A stretch of DNA of 64,000 nucleotides from Hyunsoonleella jejuensis (GTDB taxonomy: Bacteria; Bacteroidota; Bacteroidia; Flavobacteriales; Flavobacteriaceae), in assembly GCF_900111025.1 (NCBI RefSeq), contig NZ_FOFN01000003.1, positions 186,001 to 250,000 of the forward strand. Reading direction: 5' to 3'. The notes beneath the pieces are model-generated. The model was given only the letters and a program-made list of their open reading frames with translations, had not been told where the DNA came from and searched no databases. The first letter of the stretch is position 1. Each line of letters opens with the position of its first letter. The translations under genes were made by a program, and so were the position numbers. This document shows positions 1 to 10,200 of the stretch, piece by piece.

Positions 1-1599
1 TCTGCAGAAGGTGTGTTATTAAATGGCTATTCGCGTTTGGTAAATCAGTTTTCATTTATTGAGGCTGCAACAGATGATGCTGTAAATAACCAATTAGATA
101 ACAATTTTAAGCGTATGGCTCTTGGTGAGTTAAATGCGCAGTTTAATCCTGCATCACGTTGGAATAATTTTGAAAGTGTATTATGGGTAAACAAATTTTT
201 AGAGATCATTGACGCTGCCGAAATTGTATGGTCTCCAAATGAAGAGCTGAACGAATTGTTTTATCAACGTATGGAGGGTGAGGCATTAGCGTTGAGAGGT
301 TTACATCATTTTTACGCTTTACAGGCACATGCAGGTGTAGGTACTTCTGGAGAATTGTTGGGAGTACCATACATAACAGAGTTTATAGAATCTAATGGTA
401 ATTTTAACACGCCTCGTTTATCATTCGAAGCTACGGTGCAAGCTATTATGGCGGATTTTGATGCGGCACTTGATTTATTGCCTATGGATTATGGATTAAG
501 TGAAGCAGATATAGATCCAAGGTATGCTAACTTTGATTTTGATAATTACGACGTAGTTAACGGTTCTTTGTATAATTTGCGAATTTCCGGTAGAATAGTA
601 AAAGCGTTAAAAGCACGCTTAGCACTTATGGCTGCTAGTCCATCGTTTTTAAACGACCAAGCCTATTATACAATGGCGGCTGAATTTTCAAGTGAAGTAT
701 TAAATACTATAGGAGGAGTTGCTGGTTTATCATCTAATGGTGTAGATTATTATACTACTTACGACGTGAGTACTTCTGATGAAATGATCTGGAGAGGTTC
801 TATACCAAATGGTACAAGTTCTGGTATTGAGAGACGTATGTTTCCACCCTCTGTAAATGGTAATGGGGAAATCAATCCTACACAAAATTTCGTAGATGTA
901 TTTCCTATGGAAAACGGATTTCCTGCAACAGCAGCCAATGGTTACGACCCACAAAATCCTTATGCGAATAGAGATCCTAGATTAGAGAAGTTTGTAGTAC
1001 TTAATGGAAGCTCTTTTGGAGGAGGTAGTATTAATACTGGTGTCGGTGGAGGCATTGATAGATTAGATTCTATTCCTGAATTTTCCACAAAAACAGGATA
1101 TTATCTTAAAAAATTATTACACCCGGGCGTACGATTAAATGATGATGGATCTGCAGTTGGTCAGAGAACGTATAGTGTTTATTTTAGATATACAGAATTG
1201 TTTCTAATATTTGCAGAAGCTGCTAATGAAATTGGTGGCCCAGATCAACAAATTAATGGTTTGACACCTCGTCAGGTTATTGGAGCTATTAGAGAAAGAG
1301 CGGGGCTTACTCAGCCAGATAATTACCTAGCGTCAATTACATCAATGGAGGCTATGCGCGATCTTATTAGAAACGAACGTCGTATAGAATTGAGTTTTGA
1401 AGGACATCGTTTTTGGGATTTAAGAAGATGGGGACTATCCTTAAATGAAACAGCTGAGGGCGCTTTCTTTGATGGAACCGATTATACACTGGGTATACCC
1501 GTTGAAACAAGGAATTATCCAACATTTGCTACGTATATGCCAATTCCAAATGCAGAAACTTTAAGATTTACTGCACTTGAACAGAATATGGGCTGGTAA
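1..1599 (+). CDS. SusD/RagB-family outer-membrane glycan-binding lipoprotein (5' end outside window)
   Basis: The reading frame is open from base 1, so the gene continues to the left of the window and its lipoprotein signal is not visible; 532 residues are seen. SusD proteins sit on the cell surface as the lid of a SusC TonB-dependent transporter and bind oligosaccharide before import. Family signs are the TPR-like helix with GEALALRGLHHFYAL, and the C-terminal SusD block: YTELFLIFAEAANE (about residues 397-410) followed by RNERRIELSFEGHRFWDLRRW (about 457-477). A SusC gene is expected just upstream, outside the window. The next gene follows after 37 bases and probably shares the transcript. 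The family call is secure; ulvan specificity is inferred from the neighbours. Confidence 0.95.
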   Translation, partial: SAEGVLLNGYSRLVNQFSFIEAATDDAVNNQLDNNFKRMALGELNAQFNPASRWNNFESVLWVNKFLEIIDAAEIVWSPNEELNELFYQRMEGEALALRGLHHFYALQAHAGVGTSGELLGVPYITEFIESNGNFNTPRLSFEATVQAIMADFDAALDLLPMDYGLSEADIDPRYANFDFDNYDVVNGSLYNLRISGRIVKALKARLALMAASPSFLNDQAYYTMAAEFSSEVLNTIGGVAGLSSNGVDYYTTYDVSTSDEMIWRGSIPNGTSSGIERRMFPPSVNGNGEINPTQNFVDVFPMENGFPATAANGYDPQNPYANRDPRLEKFVVLNGSSFGGGSINTGVGGGIDRLDSIPEFSTKTGYYLKKLLHPGVRLNDDGSAVGQRTYSVYFRYTELFLIFAEAANEIGGPDQQINGLTPRQVIGAIRERAGLTQPDNYLASITSMEAMRDLIRNERRIELSFEGHRFWDLRRWGLSLNETAEGAFFDGTDYTLGIPVETRNYPTFATYMPIPNAETLRFTALEQNMGW

Positions 1600-1636
1600 G
1601 TAATTACATACTTTAAAAGAACTAAAAATATTAAAT

Positions 1637-2686
1637 ATGAAAATTAAATTAGTAATAATATTCGCTATAGCCTTCGGTTTAATGGCTTGCGAAAATCAAG
1701 AATTCGTAGCGGAAGATTTTGGCACAACCACAGTCTATTTCCCTTATCAGTCACCCGCTAGAACCTTAGTGTTAGGTGAGTACGATTTGGGTTTTAATGA
1801 TAACGACAATAATGGTAGATTTGAAATAGGTGTTGTGATGTCCGGAGTTGTTGAAAATACGATAGATCGCAGGGTGTTTTTTGAATTGGCTCCAGAATTA
1901 ATAGATGCCAATGCATTAGGGGTAGATTCTGTAAATGTCCAAATTTTACCATCCTCTTATTATACTATAGAACAGCAAAGCCCGGTTACAATTCCTGCGG
2001 GTTCTATAAATGGGCGTATTCCTGTTCAACTGGAAGACGCATTTTTTGATGACCCATTGTCTTTTGCCGGGGTAAACGAAACACATTATGTGATTCCTTT
2101 GCGAATTACAGATTATGAGGAATTAGATTCTTTATTAACAGGTGTGCCTATTGTAGACAACCCCATTAAGATATTGCCAGCGGATTGGAACCCTGCACCC
2201 AAAGATTATACACTTTTTGGTATAAAGTTTATGAATGAATATCAAGGTATATATCTACGTCGTGGAGCAGATGTTATGACGAATGGTGCAGGTGAGGTAA
2301 CTACTTCTGAGTATAGAGCGGAATTTGTTGAACGTGATGAGTTGGCTACATTAACCACAACCGGAAAATCAAATGTAAGCTATGTTAATCGTGTAAGAAG
2401 AGGGGAGCTTTCGAGCCCAGGAGATCTAAATATTGAGTTGGCATTTAATAACGACGATACATGTACGGTAAGTAGTTTTGGAGACGACCCATATAATGTT
2501 TCTGGTTCAGGAAGGTTTGTACAAGATGGTGATGAATGGGGAGGAGAAAAACGTAATGTTATTTATTTAGATTACACATATACAGATGCAGTTAATAGTG
2601 AAACTCATGCTGTAAAAGATACATTAGTAATCAGAAACAGAAATGTTGTATTTGAGGAATTCACAGTTGAATTAACAACACCGTAG
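1637..2686 (+). CDS. DUF1735/DUF4361-type surface glycan-binding lipoprotein
   Basis: A 349-residue lipoprotein with a short hydrophobic signal and a lipobox LMAC (Cys18). The N-terminal half reads like the DUF1735 (BT_3987-type) beta-sandwich, with VYFPYQSP near residue 34, a beta-rich segment and a polar Thr/Ser-rich turn before NGRIPVQL. The C-terminal part resembles DUF4361, including the late NRNVVFEEFTVEL strand. Such proteins commonly follow susC/susD and act as accessory surface glycan-binding proteins (SusE/F-like role). No catalytic motif is visible. It lies 37 bases after the SusD stop, and a strong terminator follows it, so it closes the susCD operon. Exact domain borders are uncertain. 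Confidence 0.75.
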   Translation: MKIKLVIIFAIAFGLMACENQEFVAEDFGTTTVYFPYQSPARTLVLGEYDLGFNDNDNNGRFEIGVVMSGVVENTIDRRVFFELAPELIDANALGVDSVNVQILPSSYYTIEQQSPVTIPAGSINGRIPVQLEDAFFDDPLSFAGVNETHYVIPLRITDYEELDSLLTGVPIVDNPIKILPADWNPAPKDYTLFGIKFMNEYQGIYLRRGADVMTNGAGEVTTSEYRAEFVERDELATLTTTGKSNVSYVNRVRRGELSSPGDLNIELAFNNDDTCTVSSFGDDPYNVSGSGRFVQDGDEWGGEKRNVIYLDYTYTDAVNSETHAVKDTLVIRNRNVVFEEFTVELTTP

Positions 2687-2711
2687 TTTTTTACATAAAA
2701 AATGAAATGAT

Positions 2712-2750
2712 AAAAAAATAGCGAGGATTTAATCCTCGCTATTTTTTTTT
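2712..2750 (+). terminator. Rho-independent terminator after the susD operon
   Basis: An inverted repeat with arms AGCGAGGATT and AATCCTCGCT (2720-2729 and 2731-2740), extended by flanking A and T runs. It is followed by a long T tract through 2750. It lies 25 bases after the stop of the DUF1735/DUF4361 gene and separates that unit from the DUF1080 operon. Confidence 0.9.
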
Positions 2751-2840
2751 ATTTTTAATTCACACAAAAATGATTGTATTTTAAGTCCTGCAATCCTAGA
2801 ATTATCAAATAACCAGATTTAATATAAAAAATATTGATTT

Positions 2841-2885
2841 CAGGATAGAACAGGATGGCTTCTATTTTTAAATTCTGTAACTATG
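2841..2885 (+). promoter_or_regulatory. Putative PUL operator-promoter, copy 1 (DUF1080 operon)
   Basis: CAGGAT at 2841 and CAGGAT at 2851 form a 10-bp-spaced direct repeat. TAACTATG (TAnnTTTG-like -7 element, one mismatch) begins at 2878, exactly 27 bases after the second half-site start. The DUF1080 gene starts at 3001, giving a leader of roughly 110 bases. The gene-free stretch 2687-3000 holds only the terminator, this element and an AT-rich leader; I see no small gene in it. Confidence 0.65.
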
Positions 2886-3000
2886 TTGCAGTATTCAAAA
2901 TAAAATTTAGTAATTGTTTGAGTTAGTCAATACTCTTCATCATAGGTGTTAATTATTTTATGGTGGAGAGTTTTTTTATAATTTTAAAAAAATAATTAAA

Positions 3001-4392
3001 ATGAAAGTATTTAAATCAAGCTCATTATTTTTAGTAGCCCTCCTAATAATGGGTAATATGTATTCTTGTAAAGAAGAAAAGCAAGAAATACCGTGGGTTA
3101 ATTTAATACAAAACGAATCCCTTGAAGGTTGGAATATTAAAGGGGGAAATGCTACTTATGAGGTAGAAGAAGGAGTAATTACTGGAACAACAGCTGCTAA
3201 TACACCAAACACCTTTTTAACTACAAATAAAATGTATGGTGATTTTATTTTTGAAATTGATTTTAAAGTAGACTCAACAATGAACTCTGGTATACAAATA
3301 CGAAGTAACAGTTTGCCATATTATCAGAATGGAAGAGTACATGGATATCAAGTAGAGATCGATCCTTCAAAGCGTGCTTGGAGTGGCGGCATCTATGATG
3401 AGGGAAGACGTAAATGGTTAAATACATTGGAAAATAATTCAGAAGCGCAAAAAGCATTTAAACAAAATGAATGGAATCATTATCGCGTTGAAGCTATTGC
3501 AGATACTATAAAAACATGGATAAATGGTGTGCCAGCTTCTTATTTAATTGACGATAAAACAGCCAGCGGATTTATTGGTTTACAAGTGCACTCAATAGGC
3601 AAAAACAAGGAGAAATTAGGCAAGCAGGTAATGTGGAAAAATGCTAAAATTCTAACGGAAAACCTAGAAAAATACACTACAAAATCACCTTTAGAACCTG
3701 TAATAACAAAAAACAACCTTACAGTTAACGAGAAAAAATCTGGTTGGAAAATGCTGTGGGATGGAAAATCAACTAACGGATGGCGTGGTGCAAAATTAGA
3801 TAGATTTCCAGAATCTGGTTGGGTAATTGAAAACGGAGAGCTAATAGTTTTAGCTTCAGGAGGTGCAGAATCTGCCGCTGGAGGTGATATAGTAACAACT
3901 GACGATTACAGTAATTTTGAATTACAAGTGGATTTTAAACTAACGCCAGGTGCAAATAGTGGTATTAAATATTATGTAGATACTGAAATTAACAAAGGTC
4001 CAGGGTCATCAATTGGTTTAGAATATCAAATTTTAGATGATGCGTTACATCCTGATGCAAAACTTGGCAGTCATGAAGGTAGTAGAACTGTTTGCTCCTT
4101 ATATGATTTAATTCAAGCAGATCCTAATAAACCTATTAATGCTATTGGGGAATGGAATACCGCACATATCGTTTCAATAGATAATCATGTGGAGCATTGG
4201 ATTAATGGGGTAAAAGTATTAGAATATGAAAGAGGTAGCGACGATTTTAATAAATTAGTATCAGAAAGTAAATATGATAAATGGCCTAATTTTGGACTAC
4301 TCGAAAAAGGTCAAATTTTATTACAGGACCACGGTGATAAGGTGTCATTCAGAAATATTAAAATTCGAGTTCCAAAGAAAAATAACAAATAA
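3001..4392 (+). CDS. Lipoprotein with two DUF1080 (3-keto-disaccharide hydrolase-type) domains
   Basis: A 463-residue lipoprotein (signal MKVFKSSSLFLVALLIMG, lipobox Cys23) with two tandem DUF1080 / 3-keto-glycoside hydrolase-like concanavalin folds, about residues 33-220 and 245-460. Each repeat has the same landmarks: a W(N/R) opening strand (SLEGWN, TNGWRG), FIFEIDFKVDSTMNSGIQIRS versus FELQVDFKLTPGANSGIKYY, and a late HWINGVKV/TWINGVPA strand. DUF1080 members in gut Bacteroides cleave glycosides after an oxidoreductase has oxidised C3 to a ketone. The next two genes are exported oxidoreductases, spaced 2 and 3 bases apart, so the trio looks like one pathway. Substrate is unknown. The tandem-domain form is less usual than the single-domain form. 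Confidence 0.85.
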   Translation: MKVFKSSSLFLVALLIMGNMYSCKEEKQEIPWVNLIQNESLEGWNIKGGNATYEVEEGVITGTTAANTPNTFLTTNKMYGDFIFEIDFKVDSTMNSGIQIRSNSLPYYQNGRVHGYQVEIDPSKRAWSGGIYDEGRRKWLNTLENNSEAQKAFKQNEWNHYRVEAIADTIKTWINGVPASYLIDDKTASGFIGLQVHSIGKNKEKLGKQVMWKNAKILTENLEKYTTKSPLEPVITKNNLTVNEKKSGWKMLWDGKSTNGWRGAKLDRFPESGWVIENGELIVLASGGAESAAGGDIVTTDDYSNFELQVDFKLTPGANSGIKYYVDTEINKGPGSSIGLEYQILDDALHPDAKLGSHEGSRTVCSLYDLIQADPNKPINAIGEWNTAHIVSIDNHVEHWINGVKVLEYERGSDDFNKLVSESKYDKWPNFGLLEKGQILLQDHGDKVSFRNIKIRVPKKNNK

Positions 4393-4394
4393 TA

Positions 4395-5738
4395 ATGGAT
4401 AGCAAAAGAAGAGATTTTTTAAAAAAAACTACGCTGGCAGCGGCAGGTATAAGCTTAACAAGTAGTATCAATGCAATATCAGCTAAAAGCTACAATAATA
4501 TTATTGGGGCAAACGATCGTTTAAATGTTGCTATTGCAGGTTTAGGTCGAAGACTTGGAGCTTTTAAACAACCAATAGCTTTAAAACAAAGCAATGTAAA
4601 GTTAGTATATCTTTGCGATGTTATGGAAAGTCAACGTTTAAAGGGTTTAAAAGCTTTTAGAGAACACATTGACTACAATCCTGCATTGGAAAATGATATT
4701 AGAAAAGTGTTAGATGATAAAAATGTTGATGTCTTGATTAATGCCACACCAGATCATTGGCATACACCAGGTTCAATCATGGCCATGAAAGCAGGAAAGC
4801 ATGTGTATGTTGAGAAACCATGTAGCCATAACATGTATGAAAATGAGCAACTGGTAAAAGCATCAAAACATTATAATAAAATTGTTCAAATGGGTAACCA
4901 GCAACGTTCGTCTGGTCATACCATCGAAATAATTACAGAAATTCATAATGGAATAATAGGTAAACCGTATAAAGCAGTTGCATTTTATAATAATGGGAGA
5001 GGCGAGGTGCCTTTGCAAAAAAAAGCGGCTATACCAGAAGGTTTAGATTGGGATTTATGGCAAGGACCGGCTCCAAGACGTGATTATACATCTGAAACAT
5101 GGAATTACAATTGGCATTGGTATGGTTGGGATTATGGTACTGCCGAAGCAGGAAATAATGGTACACATGAATTAGACGTAGCGCGTTGGGCGTTACAAGT
5201 AGATTTTCCTCAACATGTTTACGTTGAAGCAGAAAAACGTCATTTTTTAGACGATGGCTGGGAAATGTATGATGACATGGAAGCTACCTTTAAATTTGCT
5301 GATAATAAAGTTATTAAGTGGGATGGGAAATCTAGAAATAGTTATAGCACTTATGGTGGTGGTCGTGGTACCGTAATTTATGGAACAGAAGGAACTGTAT
5401 TTGTAGATAGAGGTAAATATGTATTATACAATCGTAAAGGAAAAGTAGTTAAAGAATATGATTCTCAGTCAAACGAAGCAGGAACGGCTTTAGGTGGTGG
5501 AGGTGATACATCAACAAAACATGTTCAAAATCTTTTTGATACTATAAGAGGTAAAACTAAATTAACAGCACCTATTGACGATGCTAGCATAAGCATGGCT
5601 TTGGTACATTATGCGAATATTGCATATAGAATTAATGATGCTTTTGATGTTAACGATAAAACTGGTATGATGTATAACCGAGATGCTATGAAATTATGGT
5701 CAAGAACTTATGAACCAGGTTGGGACCCTAAAATATAA
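4395..5738 (+). CDS. Tat-exported Gfo/Idh/MocA-family NAD(P)-dependent oxidoreductase
   Basis: 447 residues. The N-terminus KRRDFLKKTTLAAAG is a twin-arginine signal, so the enzyme is probably folded with its nicotinamide cofactor before export to the periplasm. A Rossmann segment LNVAIAGLGRRLGAF starts near residue 44. The family EKP motif is at 140-142, with Lys141 the usual catalytic-site lysine, and GNNGTHELDVARWAL forms part of the C-terminal substrate domain. Family members oxidise or reduce sugar hydroxyls. Together with the DUF1080 protein upstream and the related enzyme downstream, it could produce 3-keto-glycosides from ulvan oligomers. Substrate is unproven. Confidence 0.88.
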   Translation: MDSKRRDFLKKTTLAAAGISLTSSINAISAKSYNNIIGANDRLNVAIAGLGRRLGAFKQPIALKQSNVKLVYLCDVMESQRLKGLKAFREHIDYNPALENDIRKVLDDKNVDVLINATPDHWHTPGSIMAMKAGKHVYVEKPCSHNMYENEQLVKASKHYNKIVQMGNQQRSSGHTIEIITEIHNGIIGKPYKAVAFYNNGRGEVPLQKKAAIPEGLDWDLWQGPAPRRDYTSETWNYNWHWYGWDYGTAEAGNNGTHELDVARWALQVDFPQHVYVEAEKRHFLDDGWEMYDDMEATFKFADNKVIKWDGKSRNSYSTYGGGRGTVIYGTEGTVFVDRGKYVLYNRKGKVVKEYDSQSNEAGTALGGGGDTSTKHVQNLFDTIRGKTKLTAPIDDASISMALVHYANIAYRINDAFDVNDKTGMMYNRDAMKLWSRTYEPGWDPKI

Positions 5739-5741
5739 AGT

Positions 5742-6965
5742 TTGAAAAGACGCTCATTTATTAAAAAAACAGGAATTGCAACTGTAGGTATTGCAGGTAC
5801 AGGTTATCTATACGGTGGTGTTTTGTCTAATATAAACGCTAATAGCACTATAAATATTGGTGTTATTGGCACAGGAGATCGTGGTGGTGGATTGATGTCA
5901 ATTATCAATTCAATAAAAGGTGTTAATGTTATTGCGGTCTGTGATGTTTTACCGTTTAGATTAAATAAAGGTTTGTCAAAAGCTAATTCAAATCCTATTG
6001 GCTATTTAGATTATCGAAAACTTTTGGATAATAGAGATGTTGATGCTGTTATTGTAGCAACACCATTTAATACACATTCTAAAATAGCAATAGATGCACT
6101 AGATGCTGGTAAACATGTGTATTGCGAAAAAACCTTGGCTAAAGGTTATGATCGCATAGAAGCGCTAGTAAATAAAGCAAATCAATCTAAACAGATATTT
6201 CAAACGGGGCATCAGTACCATAGTTCGAGGTTATATACACATGTGGTGGATTTAATTCAACAAGGGAAAGTCGGTAATATTACTGCATTCGAATGTCAAT
6301 GGAATAGACATGGAAATTGGAGAAGACTAGTTCCAGAACCAAAGTACGAAAAAGCAATAAATTGGAGAATGTATAGAGAATTCTCAGGTGGACTTACTGC
6401 TGAGTTGTGCTCTCATCAAATAGATTTTGTTAATTGGGTACTTAATGAAACTCCTAATCAAGTTATGGGCGTTGGTGGAGTTGATTATTGGAAAGACGGT
6501 AGAGAAACCTATGACAATGTACATTTAATGTATAGCTACCCAAAAGGAATAAAAGCAAAATTTACATGCCTTACCAGTAATGCTAAAGATGGCTATCAAA
6601 TAAAAGTAATTGGAGACAAGGGAACCATTATTATTGATACTAAAAATGCATGGTTTTATCCAGAAGGTATAAAGAAGAATAAAGTGGTCACGGATGTCGA
6701 TGGTGTTAGTGGAGCTACAGCACATTGGGATAAGGAAAAAGGTTCTAAAATAAATCTAGAGCATTTAGATCCAAGTAAACAAGCATTACTTGATTTTAAA
6801 ACTGCAATAAAAGATAATACAAAACCCATATCAGATCTAACTACTGGAGCAAAAGCTGCTATTTGCGTTCAAATGGGGCTTGATGCTATGTACAATAATA
6901 AGATCGTTAAATGGAATAAAGATATATTTCCAAAGCTACAACAGACGAGAATAATAGAAAGGTAA
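5742..6965 (+). CDS. Second Tat-exported Gfo/Idh/MocA-family oxidoreductase
   Basis: 407 residues, starting at a TTG codon 3 bases after the previous stop. That start is supported because it supplies the twin-arginine signal (KRRSFIKKTGIATVG), while the next in-frame ATG would cut into the Rossmann fold. The motif is EKT at 129-131 instead of EKP, keeping Lys130. LCSHQIDFVNWVL contains the usual histidine of the C-terminal domain. It pairs with the preceding oxidoreductase and the DUF1080 protein. The last residues (after about FPKL) overlap, in another frame, a remnant of a sialate O-acetylesterase-like gene. The natural C-terminus may therefore have been altered by the deletion that made the remnant. 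Confidence 0.85.
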   Translation: MKRRSFIKKTGIATVGIAGTGYLYGGVLSNINANSTINIGVIGTGDRGGGLMSIINSIKGVNVIAVCDVLPFRLNKGLSKANSNPIGYLDYRKLLDNRDVDAVIVATPFNTHSKIAIDALDAGKHVYCEKTLAKGYDRIEALVNKANQSKQIFQTGHQYHSSRLYTHVVDLIQQGKVGNITAFECQWNRHGNWRRLVPEPKYEKAINWRMYREFSGGLTAELCSHQIDFVNWVLNETPNQVMGVGGVDYWKDGRETYDNVHLMYSYPKGIKAKFTCLTSNAKDGYQIKVIGDKGTIIIDTKNAWFYPEGIKKNKVVTDVDGVSGATAHWDKEKGSKINLEHLDPSKQALLDFKTAIKDNTKPISDLTTGAKAAICVQMGLDAMYNNKIVKWNKDIFPKLQQTRIIER

Positions 6966-7102
6966 TTCTATATAGAGACAAGGTTAAAAACTCAATTACT
7001 GTTAGGTATGGTTATGAAGATTGTTTTGAAAGCAATTTAAAAACTAAATCAGGGTTGCCTATTTCTGTTTTTCAAACCAATACTCTGTATATTTTTGAAT
7101 AA
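6950..7102 (+). pseudogene. Remnant C-terminus of a sialate O-acetylesterase-like carbohydrate esterase
   Basis: In the frame ending with TAA at 7100-7102 the DNA reads KVILYRDKVKNSITVRYGYE, then DCFESNLKTKSGLPISVF and QTNTLYIFE. This is the typical C-terminal end of sialate O-acetylesterase (SASA) domain proteins, whose ends read roughly VRYAW..N.NLYNKEGLPASPFRTD. No start codon or SGNH catalytic block is present, and the frame is offset from the oxidoreductase ORF that overlaps its beginning. I read it as the tail of a gene that once ended this operon and was lost by deletion, with a junction somewhere around 6930-6965. The remaining bases up to 7116 show nothing else. Confidence 0.7.
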
Positions 7103-7116
7103 TTAAATAAACGTGT

Positions 7117-7161
7117 CAGGACACAACAGGACAGAATTTATCCTTCGAAATTATAATTTTA
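7117..7161 (+). promoter_or_regulatory. Putative PUL operator-promoter, copy 2 (sulfatase-GH78 operon)
   Basis: CAGGAC at 7117 and CAGGAC at 7127, 10 bp apart, then TAATTTTA starting at 7154, exactly 27 bases after the second half-site. Transcription would start near 7166-7170. This rules out the far-upstream TTG start at 7168 for the next gene and supports the ATG at 7225. Confidence 0.7.
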
Positions 7162-7224
7162 ACTGCTTTGATTTTAAAGCAGAATAATCGTAAATACAAC
7201 AACTTGATTTTAAGAAAAATTCCT

Positions 7225-10200
7225 ATGCGAAAAAATAGTTTTTTAATCCTAATTTTAAGCATTTTATATGCTGTAAGTCCATTGAGTGCTCAACATAAAA
7301 ATGGCAACGAAAAGCCTAATATCATTTTTATCCTTACTGATGACCAGCGATTTGACGCTATTGGTTACGCTGGGAATAAGTATGTTGAAACACCACAAAT
7401 GGATGATTTGGCAAACTCAGGAACTTATTTTCATACAGCCATAGTTACAACTCCAATTTGTGCTGCAAGTAGAGCTAGTATTTTTACTGGCCTTCATGAA
7501 AGGGCGCACAACTTTAATTTTCAAACAGGAAATATTAGAAGCGAATACATGGCGAATTCATATCCAACCCTATTGAAAAATAATGGCTACTACACAGGGT
7601 TTTTTGGTAAATATGGTGTGCGCTATAATGATTTAGATAAGCAATTTGACGAGTATGAAGATTACGATAGGAATAACCGCTATAAGGACAGAAGAGGGTA
7701 CTATTATAAAACTATAGATAACGATACGGTACATTTAACACGGTATACAGGACAGCAAGCGCTTAATTTTATAGACAAAAACGCTTCAAATAAAAAACCA
7801 TTTTGTTTATCATTAAGCTTTAGTGCGCCACATGCGCATGATGGTGCACCAGAACAATATTTTTGGCAGAATACTACAGATAATTTATTGTCTGATACCA
7901 CAATACCTGGACCAGAACTAGGAGATGATAAATATTTTGAAGCGCAACCTGAAATAGTAAGGAAAGGATTTAATTGGTTACGTTGGACATGGCGTTACGA
8001 TACTCCAGAAAAATACCAACACAGTCTAAAAGGGTATTACAGGATGATTTCTGGAATTGATTTAGAAATCGCTAAAATTCGAGAAAAATTAAAAGAAAAA
8101 GGACTTGATAAGAATACAGTTATTATCGTCATGGGTGATAATGGCTATTTTTTAGGCGAGCGTAAATTAGCAGGAAAATGGCTAATGTACGATAACTCCA
8201 TTCGTGTGCCTCTAATTGTTTTTGATCCAAGAGAAAATACCCATCAAGATATCAATGATATGGTATTAAATATTGATGTACCTCAAACCATAGCTGATTT
8301 GGCAGGTGTTAAAGCACCCGATACATGGCAAGGTAAAAGTTTATTGCCTATAGTAAAGCAAGAAACTAATACTATTGCTCGAGACACCATTTTAATTGAG
8401 CATTTATGGGATTTTGAAAACATTCCACCAAGTGAAGGTGTGCGAACCAAAAAATGGAAATACTTTAGATATGTAAACGATAAAACCATAGAAGAACTTT
8501 ACGATTTAGAAAAAGATCCAAAAGAGATTAAAAACTTAATAGGGAAGAAAAAGTATACGGAGGTAGCTAATAAACTAAGAGCAAAACTTGATGAGTTAAT
8601 TAAAAAAAACAGTAACGAATATAGGGCAGCACCAACTGATTTAACTGTTGAATTAATAAGAGAACCTGCTACGGATGTTGAAATTTTCGATTTAAAACCA
8701 GAATTTGGATGGACGGTACCTTTAGGTGCTAAATTTCAAGGTGCATATCAAATTTTAGTAGCATCAAACCAAGAAAGTATTAATGCTAATAATGGTAACG
8801 TTTGGGATAGTGGTAGAGTAGCATCACTAAAATCTACAAATGTGGAGTATAACGGTAAGCCTTTAGAAATTGGAAAATCATATTATTGGAAAGTTAGAAT
8901 CTGGGATGAAGAAAACAGATTGGTAGATTATTCCGAACCTCAAAAATTTACAACTGGTAAGAGCGATAGTTACATCATTTCAACAGAAAATAAATATAAT
9001 ATTGAAAAGATTAAACCAGTCAAGTTTGAGAAACGAGGAGATGTCTATTTTATAGATTTTGGCAAGGCGGCTTTTGCGACCATCGATTTCAACTACACAG
9101 CTAAAGAACCACACACTTTAACTGTTAGAATTGGTGAAATGCTAGATGATAAAGGTAATGTAAACAGAACGCCTCCGGCAAAAAGTAACATTCGTTATCA
9201 AGAAATTAAGGTTGATGTAACTCCGGGAAAAACAAAATACCAAATAGAAATTAACCCAGTTCCAGACAAACGTATGACGGGACCTAGTAAGGCAATTCCA
9301 TTACCAGAAGATTGGCCTGTTTTACAGCCGTTTAGATATGCAGAAGTTGAAGGAGCCAAAACTGCTTTAAAAGCAGAAGATTTCGAACAATTACGATACA
9401 CAAGCTATTGGGATGATAATGCAAGTAGCTTTAAAAGTAATGACGATATTCTAAACCAAGTTTGGGATTTCTGTAAATACTCTATTAAAGCCACTACTTT
9501 TGCGGGCCTTTATGTAGATGGTGACAGAGAGCGTATTCCTTACGAGGCAGATGCGTACCTAAATCAGTTAAGCCATTATACAACCGATAGAGAATATGCT
9601 ATCGCAAGGCGTACTATTGAGTATTTCATGAAAAATCCAACATGGCCGACAGAATGGCAACAACATGTGGCGCTATTAATTTATGCAGATTACATGTACA
9701 CCGGAAATACGGAATTAATAGAGCGTTATTACGAGCCATTAAAGCATAAAACGCTTTATGAGCTTTCCAATGAAGATGGGTTAATAACATCTACAAAAGT
9801 TACAGAAGAGTTTATGTATAAGCTAGGATTCGAAAAAGGTTATAAAAAACCATTGACGGATATTGTAGATTGGCCTTCAAAGAATTTTGCAGGAAGTAAA
9901 ACAAAAGGAGAACGTGATGGTTTTGTGTTTAAGCCTTACAGTACAGTTATTAATGCGTTCTTTTATGAGAATATGAAAATCATGGCTGAGTTTGCTACTT
10001 TATTAGGAAAAACACAAGAAGCCTTAGATTTTGAATATAGAGCGGCAAAAGCTAAAAAAGCAGTAAATGAACAAATGTTTGATAAAGAACGAGGTATTTA
10101 TGTGGATGGCATTGGTACCGATCATGCCTCATTACACGCTAATATGATGCCGCTAGCTTTTGGGTTAGTACCAGAAGAACATTTTAGTTCTGTTGTAGAT

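Noticed and set aside
7168-7224. A TTG start extending the sulfatase-GH78 fusion by 19 residues.
   Set aside because: It coincides with the predicted transcription start, and the extra residues precede a complete signal peptide that starts at the ATG at 7225.
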